64,000 bases of DNA from Phymatolithon calcareum (taxonomy: Eukaryota > Rhodophyta > Florideophyceae > Hapalidiales). The position numbers and the translations under genes were made by a program. Positions 42,252 to 52,400 of this stretch are shown one piece after another; position 1 is the stretch's first letter, and each line of letters opens with the position of its first letter. Location: NCBI GenBank assembly GCA_977006965.1, contig OZ345378.1:558001-622000 (forward strand), given 5' to 3'. The notes below the pieces were generated by a model that was not told the DNA's origin, did no database searches, and worked only from the letters and a program-made list of their open reading frames with translations.

Positions 42252-45200
42252 CGCAAGCTCAGAGATATCCGCGACAACTACAATTCGCGCTAAGGCAACG
42301 GAATGGTCCTAAGAAAATGAGGACTTCGAGACAACAGGGTACTGGTCCATATCGTCTTGCGATGAGTAAATACAGCTGTGGGATACTCAATTAACCTTCT
42401 TCACTTTTGGAAAGTCTAGCTTTTCCAGCTTAAAAGGCCAATATCGCACAAGATCAGACTTCAGGCTGTACACTACGCCCCCGTACTAGCCGTTAACTCG
42501 ACCTCAAAGAAGGCCAGACTTTGATCAATAAATCTCACCGCAACTCCTTTTCGCTCCGTTAGAGCGTTCTTGAAAGTGCAGAATGATCCACAACGTGAAC
42601 TTTGAATGTTCTCATCAAAAGTTATCATTCTCTTGTCGGTATCATGCACCATTACTTGCAACACGTTCTCCAGAGACCCCGACTCATGCTTGACAATACG
42701 CAAATCATCATCTGCATGTACATGGAAATATACTCCGAGATCATTTGATAGTCCATGGCGTCGCGGCTGCTCCTGTTCTTTGCCAGGAACACAGGGAGGA
42801 ATTAATGGATCGCCTGCATACATATCAGTGTGGCACACGCTTTCAGGTCGATAGGGGAAGTACGATTGATTCAGGATTCCATGTTGAGCTCGCAGACTTT
42901 CCTCGTACTGTCCAATGTCATAGACAGGAATCAGGGGCCTTGTTGTGGACGACGCAACCTTTTTGCCATCATCACTTACAGCAATAAATGCTGAAGATCC
43001 ACCAACCACACCCGATGGTGCCAAGCCCCCCAAACGAACGTGCGCATCATTGATGATCGCGGTTTCCTCCCAACGATCTTTGTCTTGCAGTTTCCACATG
43101 CGGACAATCCCGTCGTCGCTCCCAGAAAAAATGACTTTTGTCCCACTGCATAGAACGCTGCTGAATCTGAGGTCCGTCATGTCACTAGAGCACAATTCGA
43201 CTGGTTCTTGCGAAGTTTGCGGTTCTTTTTTGGGTTCACCTTGAAGCGAATGCAAAGACCAGACTTTCAAAGAGCCCAAAGACCCAGTTACAACTTTCAT
43301 GGTTCCATCGGCACCGCCATTCGGCATTTCAGATTTCATGACTGAAACACTAAAAACGCTTTCTGCACTGGTGGGAAATGACCACACCTTTTTTAGATCT
43401 GACATCCTCCAGACGCTTACCCAACCGCCCTGATCCCCTGACACTAGATATTTCCCGTCGGGCGTTACGTCAAGACTGAATATCGTGCTCGAATTCTCAG
43501 GAAACTCTTTTTCGATTTTCCCTTTGCAAATATTCCAAATTCGCATTTTTTTCACATGAGCCACGACGGCACGTTTGCTGTCTGGCAGTACAGCAGGCGA
43601 AAGAACCAAGCTCGAAGGCAATGTTTGAATAGGAATCTCATCGGTCACCTTTTCTATGTATTTCCCTTTGTCATCCATGATATTCCAGAACATCAATTGA
43701 GCCCCGGCACAACTTATAACGTGCTTCTTGTTCGGAGTGATTGCAAGATAAAGAACAGAGGTTTTATGATCCCCGATGATACTTGACACACATTTTCCAG
43801 AGGAAATATCCCAAACTCGAACAAAGCGTATGTCATCGGAATCGTCACCGGCAGTGATGACCAGCTCCCCGTCCTTCGACATTGCTATGGCCGACGGCAC
43901 GGCATTCACCCCACTTCTTATTGCCATCGCAATGTCAGTTCTCGGAGACTCGAAACACGGGTTTAACGGTCTCAACCATGGGCGCTCGGCGTACATTCTT
44001 ATACTTGCCAGTAATGTCGAAATGACAGCGAAGCGGAGACTTCCTTTCAACAACCGACCATAAAGCTGAGTAGCCAGTTGGGAACACAAATTATGATTTT
44101 CTAGCGGTTCGCGGATTGCAGATTGTAAAAAAGGGCGAATGAGCATTAGAGCATTCCGGATAAGGCGGTACCCTTCTCTTTCGAATACATTCAACGCTGG
44201 AGTCTTCACAGAAAGCAAAACGTCGTACCCATGCTTCACCAGATGTAAAATTCCATCATTGCTCGAACAGGCGTGATTTAAAATCCATCGAAAATCAACC
44301 AGAATTCTTTTTAAGTCATGAATATATCGCTTGTCCACCAGGCCCTTAATGAACATCGCCAAAGGAACCGGCGTACGCAGATAAGGCGATGACCAGTAAG
44401 CTCTTTCGCCGGCATATGTTTGTCCACATGTTTGCAGAAAGGCATTCCAATTCCCAGGGCCGGCAGCCTGTAAAAGCATGTTAACACCTTGGTCTTCAGA
44501 GATAGCGTCTTCCGCTTTCCTATACAGGGAAGGACGACTGCGCGGGCCATAGAGGAAAGACGTGGACTTCGTGTCCGCGACCTGCATTCCCGTGTGAGGA
44601 TGACCGGGTGCCATATTGCAAGACACGCCGGAATCGGGCATTGCGGCAAGAGCAAGTTCACTTTTGTCAAGCATAATCACATCTTCTTCAATAGACTGAG
44701 ACCCAGCAGGCAAGGATGTCATGAAGCCCGCCTGGGTTGCCTTGGTCCGAAACAATTCCCGAAACGTTTGACCACGGCCTGTCTGGCCTTCTGATTTCGG
44801 AAGCGTCAATTCACGCTTGATGGCATTGTTCACTGCTTGACGAGTTTGGGTTTTGGAAGAATTAGGATCTTGCGCTTCATAAATAACAGATGCCAATATG
44901 TACCGACAGACTTCAAGGTCTCCACCGTCAGATAAATCTTCTTGTCTCAAAGCGCCCATGAAACGATCCCAGACGAGCTTCTGGGAGTTCTTGGCAATGA
45001 TTGCTATCCACCCTCGCATGTCCCTCATCGGCACTTGACGCCTTGGATCTGAAAAACATGGAACCGGCGGAATTTCACGCACAAACTGATCCGCAGCGTT
45101 GGACCATCGCTTGCCAAATCCAGTCAGCCTTCTTCTCTTCGCACGAGGTGCTTTTTGGGCAGTGCGCGCCTGCAGACTAGCAACGGACAGATTTCGTGGG

Positions 45201-45610
45201 GCTGGAGCAATTGAGGCAAGCGCACTTGATTTGGCCGTGACGGGAACAATTTGAAGTTTCGAAAGGCCCTGAATGTCGTTCTGCCCGGAATCCTTCAACT
45301 GGGGCTCGTCTTTCGAATTCGATGGAACGGGTGGCAACGATTGAGGCCCGCTCTGAGATTGAGCGTTTGGCGGAGGCACGGGATTCGAGTGCGCAGGCGA
45401 GGACACCATCAAGGGTTTGGCAGCGTCCTGGTTCTGTTCTGCACTGTCGGAAGATATGCCTTGTGCATTCTGAGCCGTCACAGCTAATAAGGGGCTAGCG
45501 CCAGTCTTCTCAGCATGGTCCTGGACTTGAGGTGTTGGTGCAGCGGGAGGCACAGATTGGGAAGCTGGGTTCGACATTGTTTCTGTTTGTTACGGCGTCA
45601 ACAGAGATGT
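42252..45610 (-). repeat. Tandem duplication, copy 2
   Basis: This is the counterpart of 37350-40660 in the same orientation. The 3' non-coding 200 bases are almost identical to copy 1, while the N-terminal coding part is clearly diverged. Confidence 0.85.
42473..45577 (-). CDS. WD40-repeat protein with STAND-type linker, paralogue 2
   Basis: This single-exon gene encodes 1,034 residues and is a paralogue of the gene at 37569-40634 in every region. Residues 1-~135 are Pro/Gln/Ser-rich and nearly unalignable with paralogue 1. The basic RAKRRRLTG motif and the following unrecognised domain are well conserved. The ~130-residue helical linker (RYIHDLKRILVDFRWIL through ERPWLRPLNPCF) is almost identical. 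The WD blades are more different, including the region after SGKCVSSI and the fourth to fifth blades. The C-terminal ~100 residues are again nearly identical. No NTPase motif is present. Uneven divergence suggests partial gene conversion. The role is unknown. Confidence 0.8.
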   Translation of the reverse strand: MSNPASQSVPPAAPTPQVQDHAEKTGASPLLAVTAQNAQGISSDSAEQNQDAAKPLMVSSPAHSNPVPPPNAQSQSGPQSLPPVPSNSKDEPQLKDSGQNDIQGLSKLQIVPVTAKSSALASIAPAPRNLSVASLQARTAQKAPRAKRRRLTGFGKRWSNAADQFVREIPPVPCFSDPRRQVPMRDMRGWIAIIAKNSQKLVWDRFMGALRQEDLSDGGDLEVCRYILASVIYEAQDPNSSKTQTRQAVNNAIKRELTLPKSEGQTGRGQTFRELFRTKATQAGFMTSLPAGSQSIEEDVIMLDKSELALAAMPDSGVSCNMAPGHPHTGMQVADTKSTSFLYGPRSRPSLYRKAEDAISEDQGVNMLLQAAGPGNWNAFLQTCGQTYAGERAYWSSPYLRTPVPLAMFIKGLVDKRYIHDLKRILVDFRWILNHACSSNDGILHLVKHGYDVLLSVKTPALNVFEREGYRLIRNALMLIRPFLQSAIREPLENHNLCSQLATQLYGRLLKGSLRFAVISTLLASIRMYAERPWLRPLNPCFESPRTDIAMAIRSGVNAVPSAIAMSKDGELVITAGDDSDDIRFVRVWDISSGKCVSSIIGDHKTSVLYLAITPNKKHVISCAGAQLMFWNIMDDKGKYIEKVTDEIPIQTLPSSLVLSPAVLPDSKRAVVAHVKKMRIWNICKGKIEKEFPENSSTIFSLDVTPDGKYLVSGDQGGWVSVWRMSDLKKVWSFPTSAESVFSVSVMKSEMPNGGADGTMKVVTGSLGSLKVWSLHSLQGEPKKEPQTSQEPVELCSSDMTDLRFSSVLCSGTKVIFSGSDDGIVRMWKLQDKDRWEETAIINDAHVRLGGLAPSGVVGGSSAFIAVSDDGKKVASSTTRPLIPVYDIGQYEESLRAQHGILNQSYFPYRPESVCHTDMYAGDPLIPPCVPGKEQEQPRRHGLSNDLGVYFHVHADDDLRIVKHESGSLENVLQVMVHDTDKRMITFDENIQSSRCGSFCTFKNALTERKGVAVRFIDQSLAFFEVELTASTGA

Positions 45611-46220
45611 CTATGTTGTCGTGAGTACCGTTCAGAGTAGGCGGGCAAAATTCTGTTGTCTACTGTCGAAATAGGGGGACCCTCGATCAGATTTCTTCCA
45701 GAAACTCTGCAAAACCATGGTTTTATGACGTCGAGGTGATTTCCTTGTTTTTAGGTTAATTCGGCAACAATGAATAGATAGTGTTATGACAACATTGAAA
45801 CTTCAGATTTTCTGAAAAATTATAACACAACAGTCCAGCTCCCTACTCCCTGTATCCCTCGTTGCCTCCTGATGCTACAGTACTGTAAATTATACGTGCA
45901 GTATACAGTGATGTTTAAGCCAAGCAGCCATATCATAGCTGCCCCGTGACACAGCAAAGGAATCACGTTCACCATTTTGCCCTACACCAAGTTGATGCAG
46001 CCCGAATCGACTTTCTTCGCGGAGTCAATTGCGTCCTTCTAAGAGCTTAGTTGGTGTCTTGAATGAAATCGTGAACAAAAGCGAATGGATAGATAGGCTA
46101 TGCCGATCCATAATTGAAGAGTTCCAATTCCGTGAGACTCAGAAGGGCAAGCGGCGTGCTGCATCTCCGTGATTCAACTACGGGTGCATTCTCTAGAAAT
46201 TAACCAGGAGGAAATTTGAG
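45578..46220. other. Intergenic region between divergent genes
   Basis: It lies between the WD40 paralogue 2 and the small Roadblock-like gene, which are transcribed away from each other, so it should hold both promoters. A TACAGTACTGTA palindrome occurs at about 45877. Nothing else was recognised. Confidence 0.45.
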
Positions 46221-46685
46221 ATGTCACTTATTGCGAAGATAAGGAGCAGAAGAGCAATACAACAAATGCTCGACGACGTGTCGCGCATATTTAATTCGCC
46301 TCTCCCGGAAGAAGGTGAAAATACACACGTTGAAGGAACCGAATGCGCAATTGTAACAGAGGATGGCGACATATTGACCGGAAAGGCTGGATCGCCGAAG
46401 CCATTTGCTGAAGTAGCTCCCAAAGTGCGTCGACTACGCGCATCCGCAGACAAAGTCGGCCAATGCCTTTTACAGAAGAGACCAACAGTTGTACATTTGC
46501 GCGGAACTTCAAGCATGGTCAGTACATATGACCTTGGTCAGCATACTTTGGTTACGTGTTCCGATATCAATTCTGGGTCGAGTTCGTTGGAGACAGTAAT
46601 TGCTCGCATCGACTTGGCCCTTGGTGTTAACGGAGACGCATCCAAGCTCATCGGGGAGCTCACACGGCTTCTCGAGGACATCTGA
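46221..46685 (+). CDS. Small Roadblock/LC7-like protein
   Basis: The frame encodes 154 residues from an ATG with no competitors. Residues ~40-110 follow the alternation expected of the Roadblock/LC7 (profilin-like) fold: TECAIVTEDGDILTG, then a helix (EVAPKVRRLRASADKVGQCLL), then strands RPTVVHLRGTSSMVSTYDLGQHTLVTCSD. A C-terminal helix ends the protein. Such small proteins act in dynein, Ragulator/BORC and GTPase-regulating complexes. The assignment rests on pattern and length only. Its stop is 26 bp from the stop of the convergent nuclease gene, so the two transcripts probably overlap. Confidence 0.55.
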   Translation: MSLIAKIRSRRAIQQMLDDVSRIFNSPLPEEGENTHVEGTECAIVTEDGDILTGKAGSPKPFAEVAPKVRRLRASADKVGQCLLQKRPTVVHLRGTSSMVSTYDLGQHTLVTCSDINSGSSSLETVIARIDLALGVNGDASKLIGELTRLLEDI

Positions 46686-46711
46686 CTTATAGGCATGTGC
46701 GATACTATGAA

Positions 46712-47710
46712 TTACGGTATAAATTCAAGGCGCCTGGCGTCGTGCAAAAATTGACAGTAGGGACAAGAACTGAAAGTACCGCTCCACGACCCGTTTTGCT
46801 TAGGAGGTGGGCTTGGAGGGTCCGGTAGAGACAGGACATCAACAATCTCCCCAATAAATTTCAGGAATGCGTCATCGTCTCGAGCGATATGCACGTACGA
46901 AAGATCGCCAGTTAGTGCTGCAGAAAACTCACCACCCGAATTTTGTGGCGTGTTGAACTGGGATGGGCTGTACACAACGAGGCCCATGTCTGTGACTTTT
47001 CCTTGCGCAAGCTCCGACTTTGCTGAAGGATTCTCAATAGCCATTGCGTACGCGTGGAGCTGGCGCGAATAAATCTGGGACGTCTTCGAAACTGATGACG
47101 TTTTGAAATCGATGACCCCGTAAGTGCCGTCCTCATGCCTGACAAGGCAATCAACCTGCATAGATTTGAACTCGAAGATAAGGAAAGATAGGTCAGCACA
47201 TGCTCACAACGTCTATGTTTGCGTGCAGAATTATGTGGGGTTGCTCACCATTCCCCGGATGTATACGCTGGTGTCGCGACCCGGTGGAGTGATTGGTTTA
47301 CACTCCACCCACGCATCATCGTTCTCACAGAGGAAAATACCTTTTGGCATGCCCGGGAGGAGTTCATGAGTTGGAAGTCCGCGTAGATGCAGCTTCATGG
47401 CGAGGTCAATTGTGCCGAAAATGGACGGGAATGGAGCGCGCGGCCGATACAGCTTCTTGTGGGCCTTAAGGTAGAAACATCTATGACACTCTTCCCAGAG
47501 AAAAGCAAAATCCGATGGCGCCAACCGAAACAACTTGTTTTCGACTTTTCGCCTCTTCACAGCACTCATCGAGGTAGTCCATTTTCCTCTAGTCGAGATT
47601 CTTGGGTGGAGCACTGGAGATCGCGTTCGCGTAAAATTGGAAACGAAGGCGGCCCCGCCTGATCGCGCTGGGGCAATTCTTGACATTGCTCTATCACTTG
47701 GCAGTCCCAT
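46712..47710 (-). CDS. RecB/Cas4-like PD-(D/E)XK nuclease
   Basis: Two exons, 47710-47249 and 47155-46712, encode 301 residues from the outermost ATG. Alternative starts at 47686 and 47569 would give 293 or 254 residues; the core begins after 47569. The longer starts add a basic, acid-poor extension that could be an organelle presequence. Nuclease motifs: GMVDCLV, VIDFKTS (the D and xxK pair) and RQLHAYA, matching the QxxxY motif of RecB-type nucleases. Cysteines in EECHRCFY near the N-terminus and SSCPYC near the C-terminus are placed as in Cas4/Exo5/Dna2-type nucleases that bind a 4Fe-4S cluster. The splice joins GM to VDCL, restoring the catalytic motif, which fixes the intron. It probably acts in DNA repair or organelle DNA processing; the substrate is unknown. 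Confidence 0.75.
47156..47248 (-). other. Intron in the RecB-like nuclease gene, 93 nt
   Basis: Phase-0 intron, GTGAGC donor and TATGCAG acceptor on the minus strand. Removal rebuilds the RGM-VDCL segment of the nuclease core. Confidence 0.85.
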
Positions 47711-48079
47711 GCCCGTGTCCAGTAATTTGCATGCCCGATCGGAGACACATGTGGGCAAGCAGGCCCACGTGTTTCAATTATGACTGTTTACAGCTCATAC
47801 CGACAACGGAGCAGGTGGAACCCGTATTTGGAGCAGGGAAGACGTGCAACTGACTTTTATTGGTGCGCTACTCAGCATCTGTGCGCTTAACGGAGCGTGC
47901 GCTGGCGCTACTCAACGCGTGAGCCAAACTCCTTTTAAACGGACGAGATTTTAACGGGAACTAACTTGTGGTTTAAAAGGGCGAACGAGCATTTTGACAC
48001 TGATACACACAGTCAAGTAACACGAAGTTTACGAGCATCACATCTTCGGGTCGGGTGCAGGTGACGCAATCTCGGGTCA
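47711..48079. other. Intergenic region
   Basis: It lies upstream of the nuclease and downstream of the MSI-like gene. A GTTTAAAAGG/CCTTTTAAAC inverted pair lies at about 47930-47980. No gene was recognised. Confidence 0.45.
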
Positions 48080-49489
48080 TCATCTCCCATTGTTGCTCGC
48101 ATAACTACGCAATTCTGCTGCCACGACATCTCGAGGGCGATATATAAGATCGGACATTCGCCATATCTGCAAAGTGGAACCACCAGCGCCCATCCTCTCG
48201 CTCAGCGACGCTATGCACCAAGGGTCAGATTCATCTGGCTGCCATTCAAGATCAACAACCATGTTGTCTTCGAAGGCGTGTCCCACATGTCGAAACAGAA
48301 GCGCAGCATTCGTCATCATTGGGTTTGCCACAGGTGAATTGGGATCTAGAGAACGATCCCACACGCACACATGCCCATCTTCTCCGCCTGAGGCACATAC
48401 GTTCGGCAGATATCGGTTCCACGCAACCACATTAACCTGTCCAGAATGCCCAGAAAAAGTATTGTATGGAGTTGCAACGCCGTTCTGGTTCATGAGGTAA
48501 CGCTTATCCCAAACTTTGACCAGTTCATCGTTGCTTCCGGTCACAATTAAGTGTTCGTTTGGACCACTGAAGTCACATGAGTTGATATCCCCACGGTGAG
48601 CCCGGCGAACAACCGCCCCGGCACGTGGGCCTTGACGAAAGTCCCAGATGATAAGCATCTGATCTCGGCCCACTGAGGCAAGAAGGTTCCTGTCAACGCG
48701 ATTGAAGCTAACTTCTTCCACAGTGTGCTGATGGTGGTGCGACTGATTCCCAGGTCCAAGTCTTATGGAGGGCTGAATAATGCGACCACTCGATTCGTAA
48801 TCACGCAATTTCCAAACAAGAATTTCGCGGTCGGCGCCACCACTGGCTATCCAAACTTCATCCGAGGCTTGGTACGGACCGCTGGTGGAAAATACGGAAA
48901 GTGCATATTCGGCCATATTAGTATGACCCCTGAGCGTGCAAGTTGGGGTGTTGGTGTTGGTACTCAGCTCGTCACGCTTTCGGTGGCGCTGCGATTTGAA
49001 GTCCCACAGATACAGCTCAGGACTATCCGTATGTGTGACAACGACATCCGGAGCAACCATGCGAATCTTGTTAACTTCTCCTGGATGAATAATGCGCTTC
49101 TTCAACCAAAACTCAGCAGTTGACATGGAATCCGAACGGTTGGTCACAATGGGTTCATTCAACCAGGGATACGCAATATCGCTTAACTTGCTCGCGTGCT
49201 CGTCGATGACTCGGGCTTCAAAGTGAAGCAAGGTATTCGCATCAGGTCCCGTTGTGCCTGTTCTTTCCGCAAGGTAAAGTGCACGTGTGGAAAAAGCGGA
49301 GGCGCCATTTCGCCCTCGAGCATCCAAATCTGGGACTCGAGTACCCCAGCGGACGGCCGCGTGAGGCCACATTAGCCGACGAGAGGAAATCCAATCGTAC
49401 AAAAGCGGAATATGGTCTGTCTTCCACAAGTTGTAACGGGATGCTTCATCCGTGACACCCACGGGACGACCATTACAATGCGTGGACAT
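48080..49489 (-). CDS. MSI4/RBBP4-type histone-binding WD40 protein
   Basis: This single-exon gene encodes 469 residues. The N-terminus has the helix typical of RBBP4/MSI1 proteins (NLWKTDHIPLLYDWI, then RLMWP and VRWG), which pairs with histone H4. Seven WD-type repeats follow: SPELYLWDFKSQ, CTLRGHTNMAEYALSV, SGGADREILVWKL, ASVGRDQMLIIWDFRQGP, VTGSNDELVKVWDKR, ASGGEDGHVCVWDRS and STLQIWRM. The family contains subunits of chromatin assembly factor 1, histone deacetylase and Polycomb PRC2 complexes. The sequence, including the DxxxYPWLNEP stretch, looks closest to the plant MSI4/FVE branch. Family is firm; the complex it belongs to is inferred. Confidence 0.85.
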   Translation of the reverse strand: MSTHCNGRPVGVTDEASRYNLWKTDHIPLLYDWISSRRLMWPHAAVRWGTRVPDLDARGRNGASAFSTRALYLAERTGTTGPDANTLLHFEARVIDEHASKLSDIAYPWLNEPIVTNRSDSMSTAEFWLKKRIIHPGEVNKIRMVAPDVVVTHTDSPELYLWDFKSQRHRKRDELSTNTNTPTCTLRGHTNMAEYALSVFSTSGPYQASDEVWIASGGADREILVWKLRDYESSGRIIQPSIRLGPGNQSHHHQHTVEEVSFNRVDRNLLASVGRDQMLIIWDFRQGPRAGAVVRRAHRGDINSCDFSGPNEHLIVTGSNDELVKVWDKRYLMNQNGVATPYNTFSGHSGQVNVVAWNRYLPNVCASGGEDGHVCVWDRSLDPNSPVANPMMTNAALLFRHVGHAFEDNMVVDLEWQPDESDPWCIASLSERMGAGGSTLQIWRMSDLIYRPRDVVAAELRSYASNNGR

Positions 49490-52400
49490 AGTCCTGGATT
49501 GTTACGAGGATCGTCTCTCACTTGCAAGGCGAGGCTCAAATTGATGTGTCAACCAAATCGACGACTTACTCCGATGAGGACATTGCAACGCTCTTGGCAA
49601 TGCTTCTCAAGGAAAACGGTTGAGCAAGTTGGGCATGCCTTGGAGATAGGAAACAGAAGCGCGGCTCTGGCAGCTTTTAACCTTCACCGGTTCCCCCCAA
49701 AAGCTCTATTTGTTATGACAAGTACAAAGTAACATCAAAATTTTTGCGATGATTGAGGCGAGTAATCAGTATCGATACTCCTGACATCAACTACGTATTC
49801 AGGACGGGTTGATTATCCATAGCTCGGAGAACCGATATCAGATATCAATACAGAAACCAGATTTTGGTCATGCTGGCAGTCTTCGATAAAAAAATGGGAG
49901 AATATTGTGGACTTGACGAATTCGGCAGAATAGTCAGTGCTCGTTCAATGGATCTTAGAAATTAGAAAATTCTCAATTTCACGTCCGGATGAATGGATAT
50001 AGGATAGAACTAAATTTAACGATTTTTAAGGAGTAACGCAGGATATTCGAACTGCTAATACTTTCCGGTCACGGTATATGATTGAAATTTGTTAATATTT
50101 TTGATACCGACGCTCTGCGTATGTTCTTCAATGCTATACGTTTGGAGTATAGAATACAGTCAATCCCTCCATATAAGCATATGTATGTTTTAGGATATCC
50201 TCGCTCTACAGCATAAAACCATTGTCTGCGCCTGTGGTACCCTCAACATTTTTATCAAATTTAAAGATTTTCAGAATATCCACTTTTAGGATTGTTGTCT
50301 CGCTAAGGTCACGGAGCTTACCTTAAATATAATATATTTTTGATGCCATTGCACGGCGCAAATTCTTCACTGCGTGTCGAGAGAGCACCTGTAAAAATAA
50401 GACATATATTCATGAAAAGTATATCTAAAGAAACTTTTCTTGTGGGTTTCCAAAAATCTAGTGTATCTTTTGAGCTTTAAGACAGTGAGCATGCACGGAT
50501 GTAATCCTGGAGTAATAATGCATGCCACTGTTGTGGACTTTTAATAACACGTGTGATTAAGAGCTTATGATTCAAATTCGAAATCAGACTTTAATCAATT
50601 TGGGAAAACAGCGGAGGTGTCGTACCAAAGGTAAAGCCGATGGGGTGAAGCTTCCGAGGGAAGCGAGGAAAAAAAACCTTCCTTTGAGTTGACTCTCAGG
50701 TTTGGGGTTGTTGCTCGGTCTTCACTCAGAAACAGACGGTTTATATACACAAATTTCAGCCGAAGCCGGTAATCCGGGCATAAAACCCACTCTAATTAGT
50801 CCATGTAATTTGGAGTCGGTCAGCTATTGGCCAATACTCTCAAATGTGAGCTTCCGATTACTTCACATGTAGCTTAGGAGAGTATAACTCCAATTACTCC
50901 AATTTTAGAGAGCCGTCCTTAAGTGACAAAGAAATCATAATTAATGTTAGTGAATCAGAATTGGATTCCAAGTCATATGCTCGAGATGCTGAATCAGATC
51001 AAACGTTTAAAGTATGACTTTACGAAATACTTGATTTCCGGGGGAAGTTTCAATCGAAGCATTTAAATATTTCGCATGCAGTAGATTAATATTTTTATTA
51101 GATATACGAGGCAAGATGCGACCGGATTAGAGGTGGAACTACAATTACTTCAGCAAGTTTTTCAATTGCTTTTCGGGTAAAAACGAGTCACGACTCAGGG
51201 TATCAGCAGTCATCCAGTATCTTGCAAGCTTTCAGACGCATATGTGCATAGCTTTCGCAATGTTGCACCGTCTCCGTGCCGTAGACGCCGGAAATGCACC
51301 CCACTGCTGCAAGAGTGACCTTCTCGTGCGCCATATTTACAATACCGATACAGATCAGTGCAAATATGCACTGTGTGTGTAACAGGATGGTGCAATTAGC
51401 ACCCTATTTGGGCAAGCATGCATCATTTTATCTGTTACGAAAGCCACTTTTTGGCCCGTTGCAAACTAATGGTGCAATAGAATCATAGCAATGCGTGTGC
51501 TGGTTTTCAGCTTCCATCGCCAAATTCCTAGCTCCCTAAGGGCCGCATCAGTAGACATTTCGGTAGATATATAGAGCTTTCCTCTCTTCGAGCGGCGCCT
51601 CGGGGAAAGAGAGGGGAGCTACCTTAGCGTAACCGATCTTGGAGTAAACTTATCTTGCCGAATCCACTTTATTCCTTGACGGCTGGTAGCTCACAACTCA
51701 TTGCGCGCGCACGACGACTGACCCCTTCTTGCGTGTCCTCTTGCGGGTCCATGACAATCATCGTCGGGTGATTGTCTGTTCTTTCTCCTTCCTGTGGAAG
51801 TATCTCGCATCTGAGCAAAACTCTTGAGGAGTTTTGACCCTCTTGAGGCCAACGGCGCGTCGTAGAGACTTTGGTCTCGGGACCCTTCGACAGTCGTTTA
51901 GCGCGGCTATAACATTGGGAAGCATTGCTTTCTTGGCTCAACGGCACCGTGCGTGTACAAAGTTCTCCAGAAAGAACAGAAGGACCAGGCCGGCAAAAGG
52001 TTAACTATCTTGCCACGATAGTTAGCTATCGCCACACAGAAACTCCTTTACAAGAAGTGTGGGAAGCCGCGATCGTTAGGGTTCTCGGACTATCCACCCT
52101 TGAACCGCCAGGACTGTTCCTGCACGCTTCGTTTCTATCTGAAACTTGTTGATACGTTTGTTTGACATGCGCTTCACCTCTGAAGTTACTGGTGAGATTT
52201 CCGTATTCTAGGATACAAGTTTTCTTGTTTCATACCAACTTGAGTGGCGAAACCAATTTCTACTGTTCTGGAGTGTTATTCATTTGGTCGTGCTTTTTGT
52301 GTCTATTGACTGATTTACGACCCAGCCGGCTCGTTTTGAGTTGTGGCACTACAGGAGGTCCATTTTGCCTATCCTTATATCCAGGATTGACTGTACTGTG

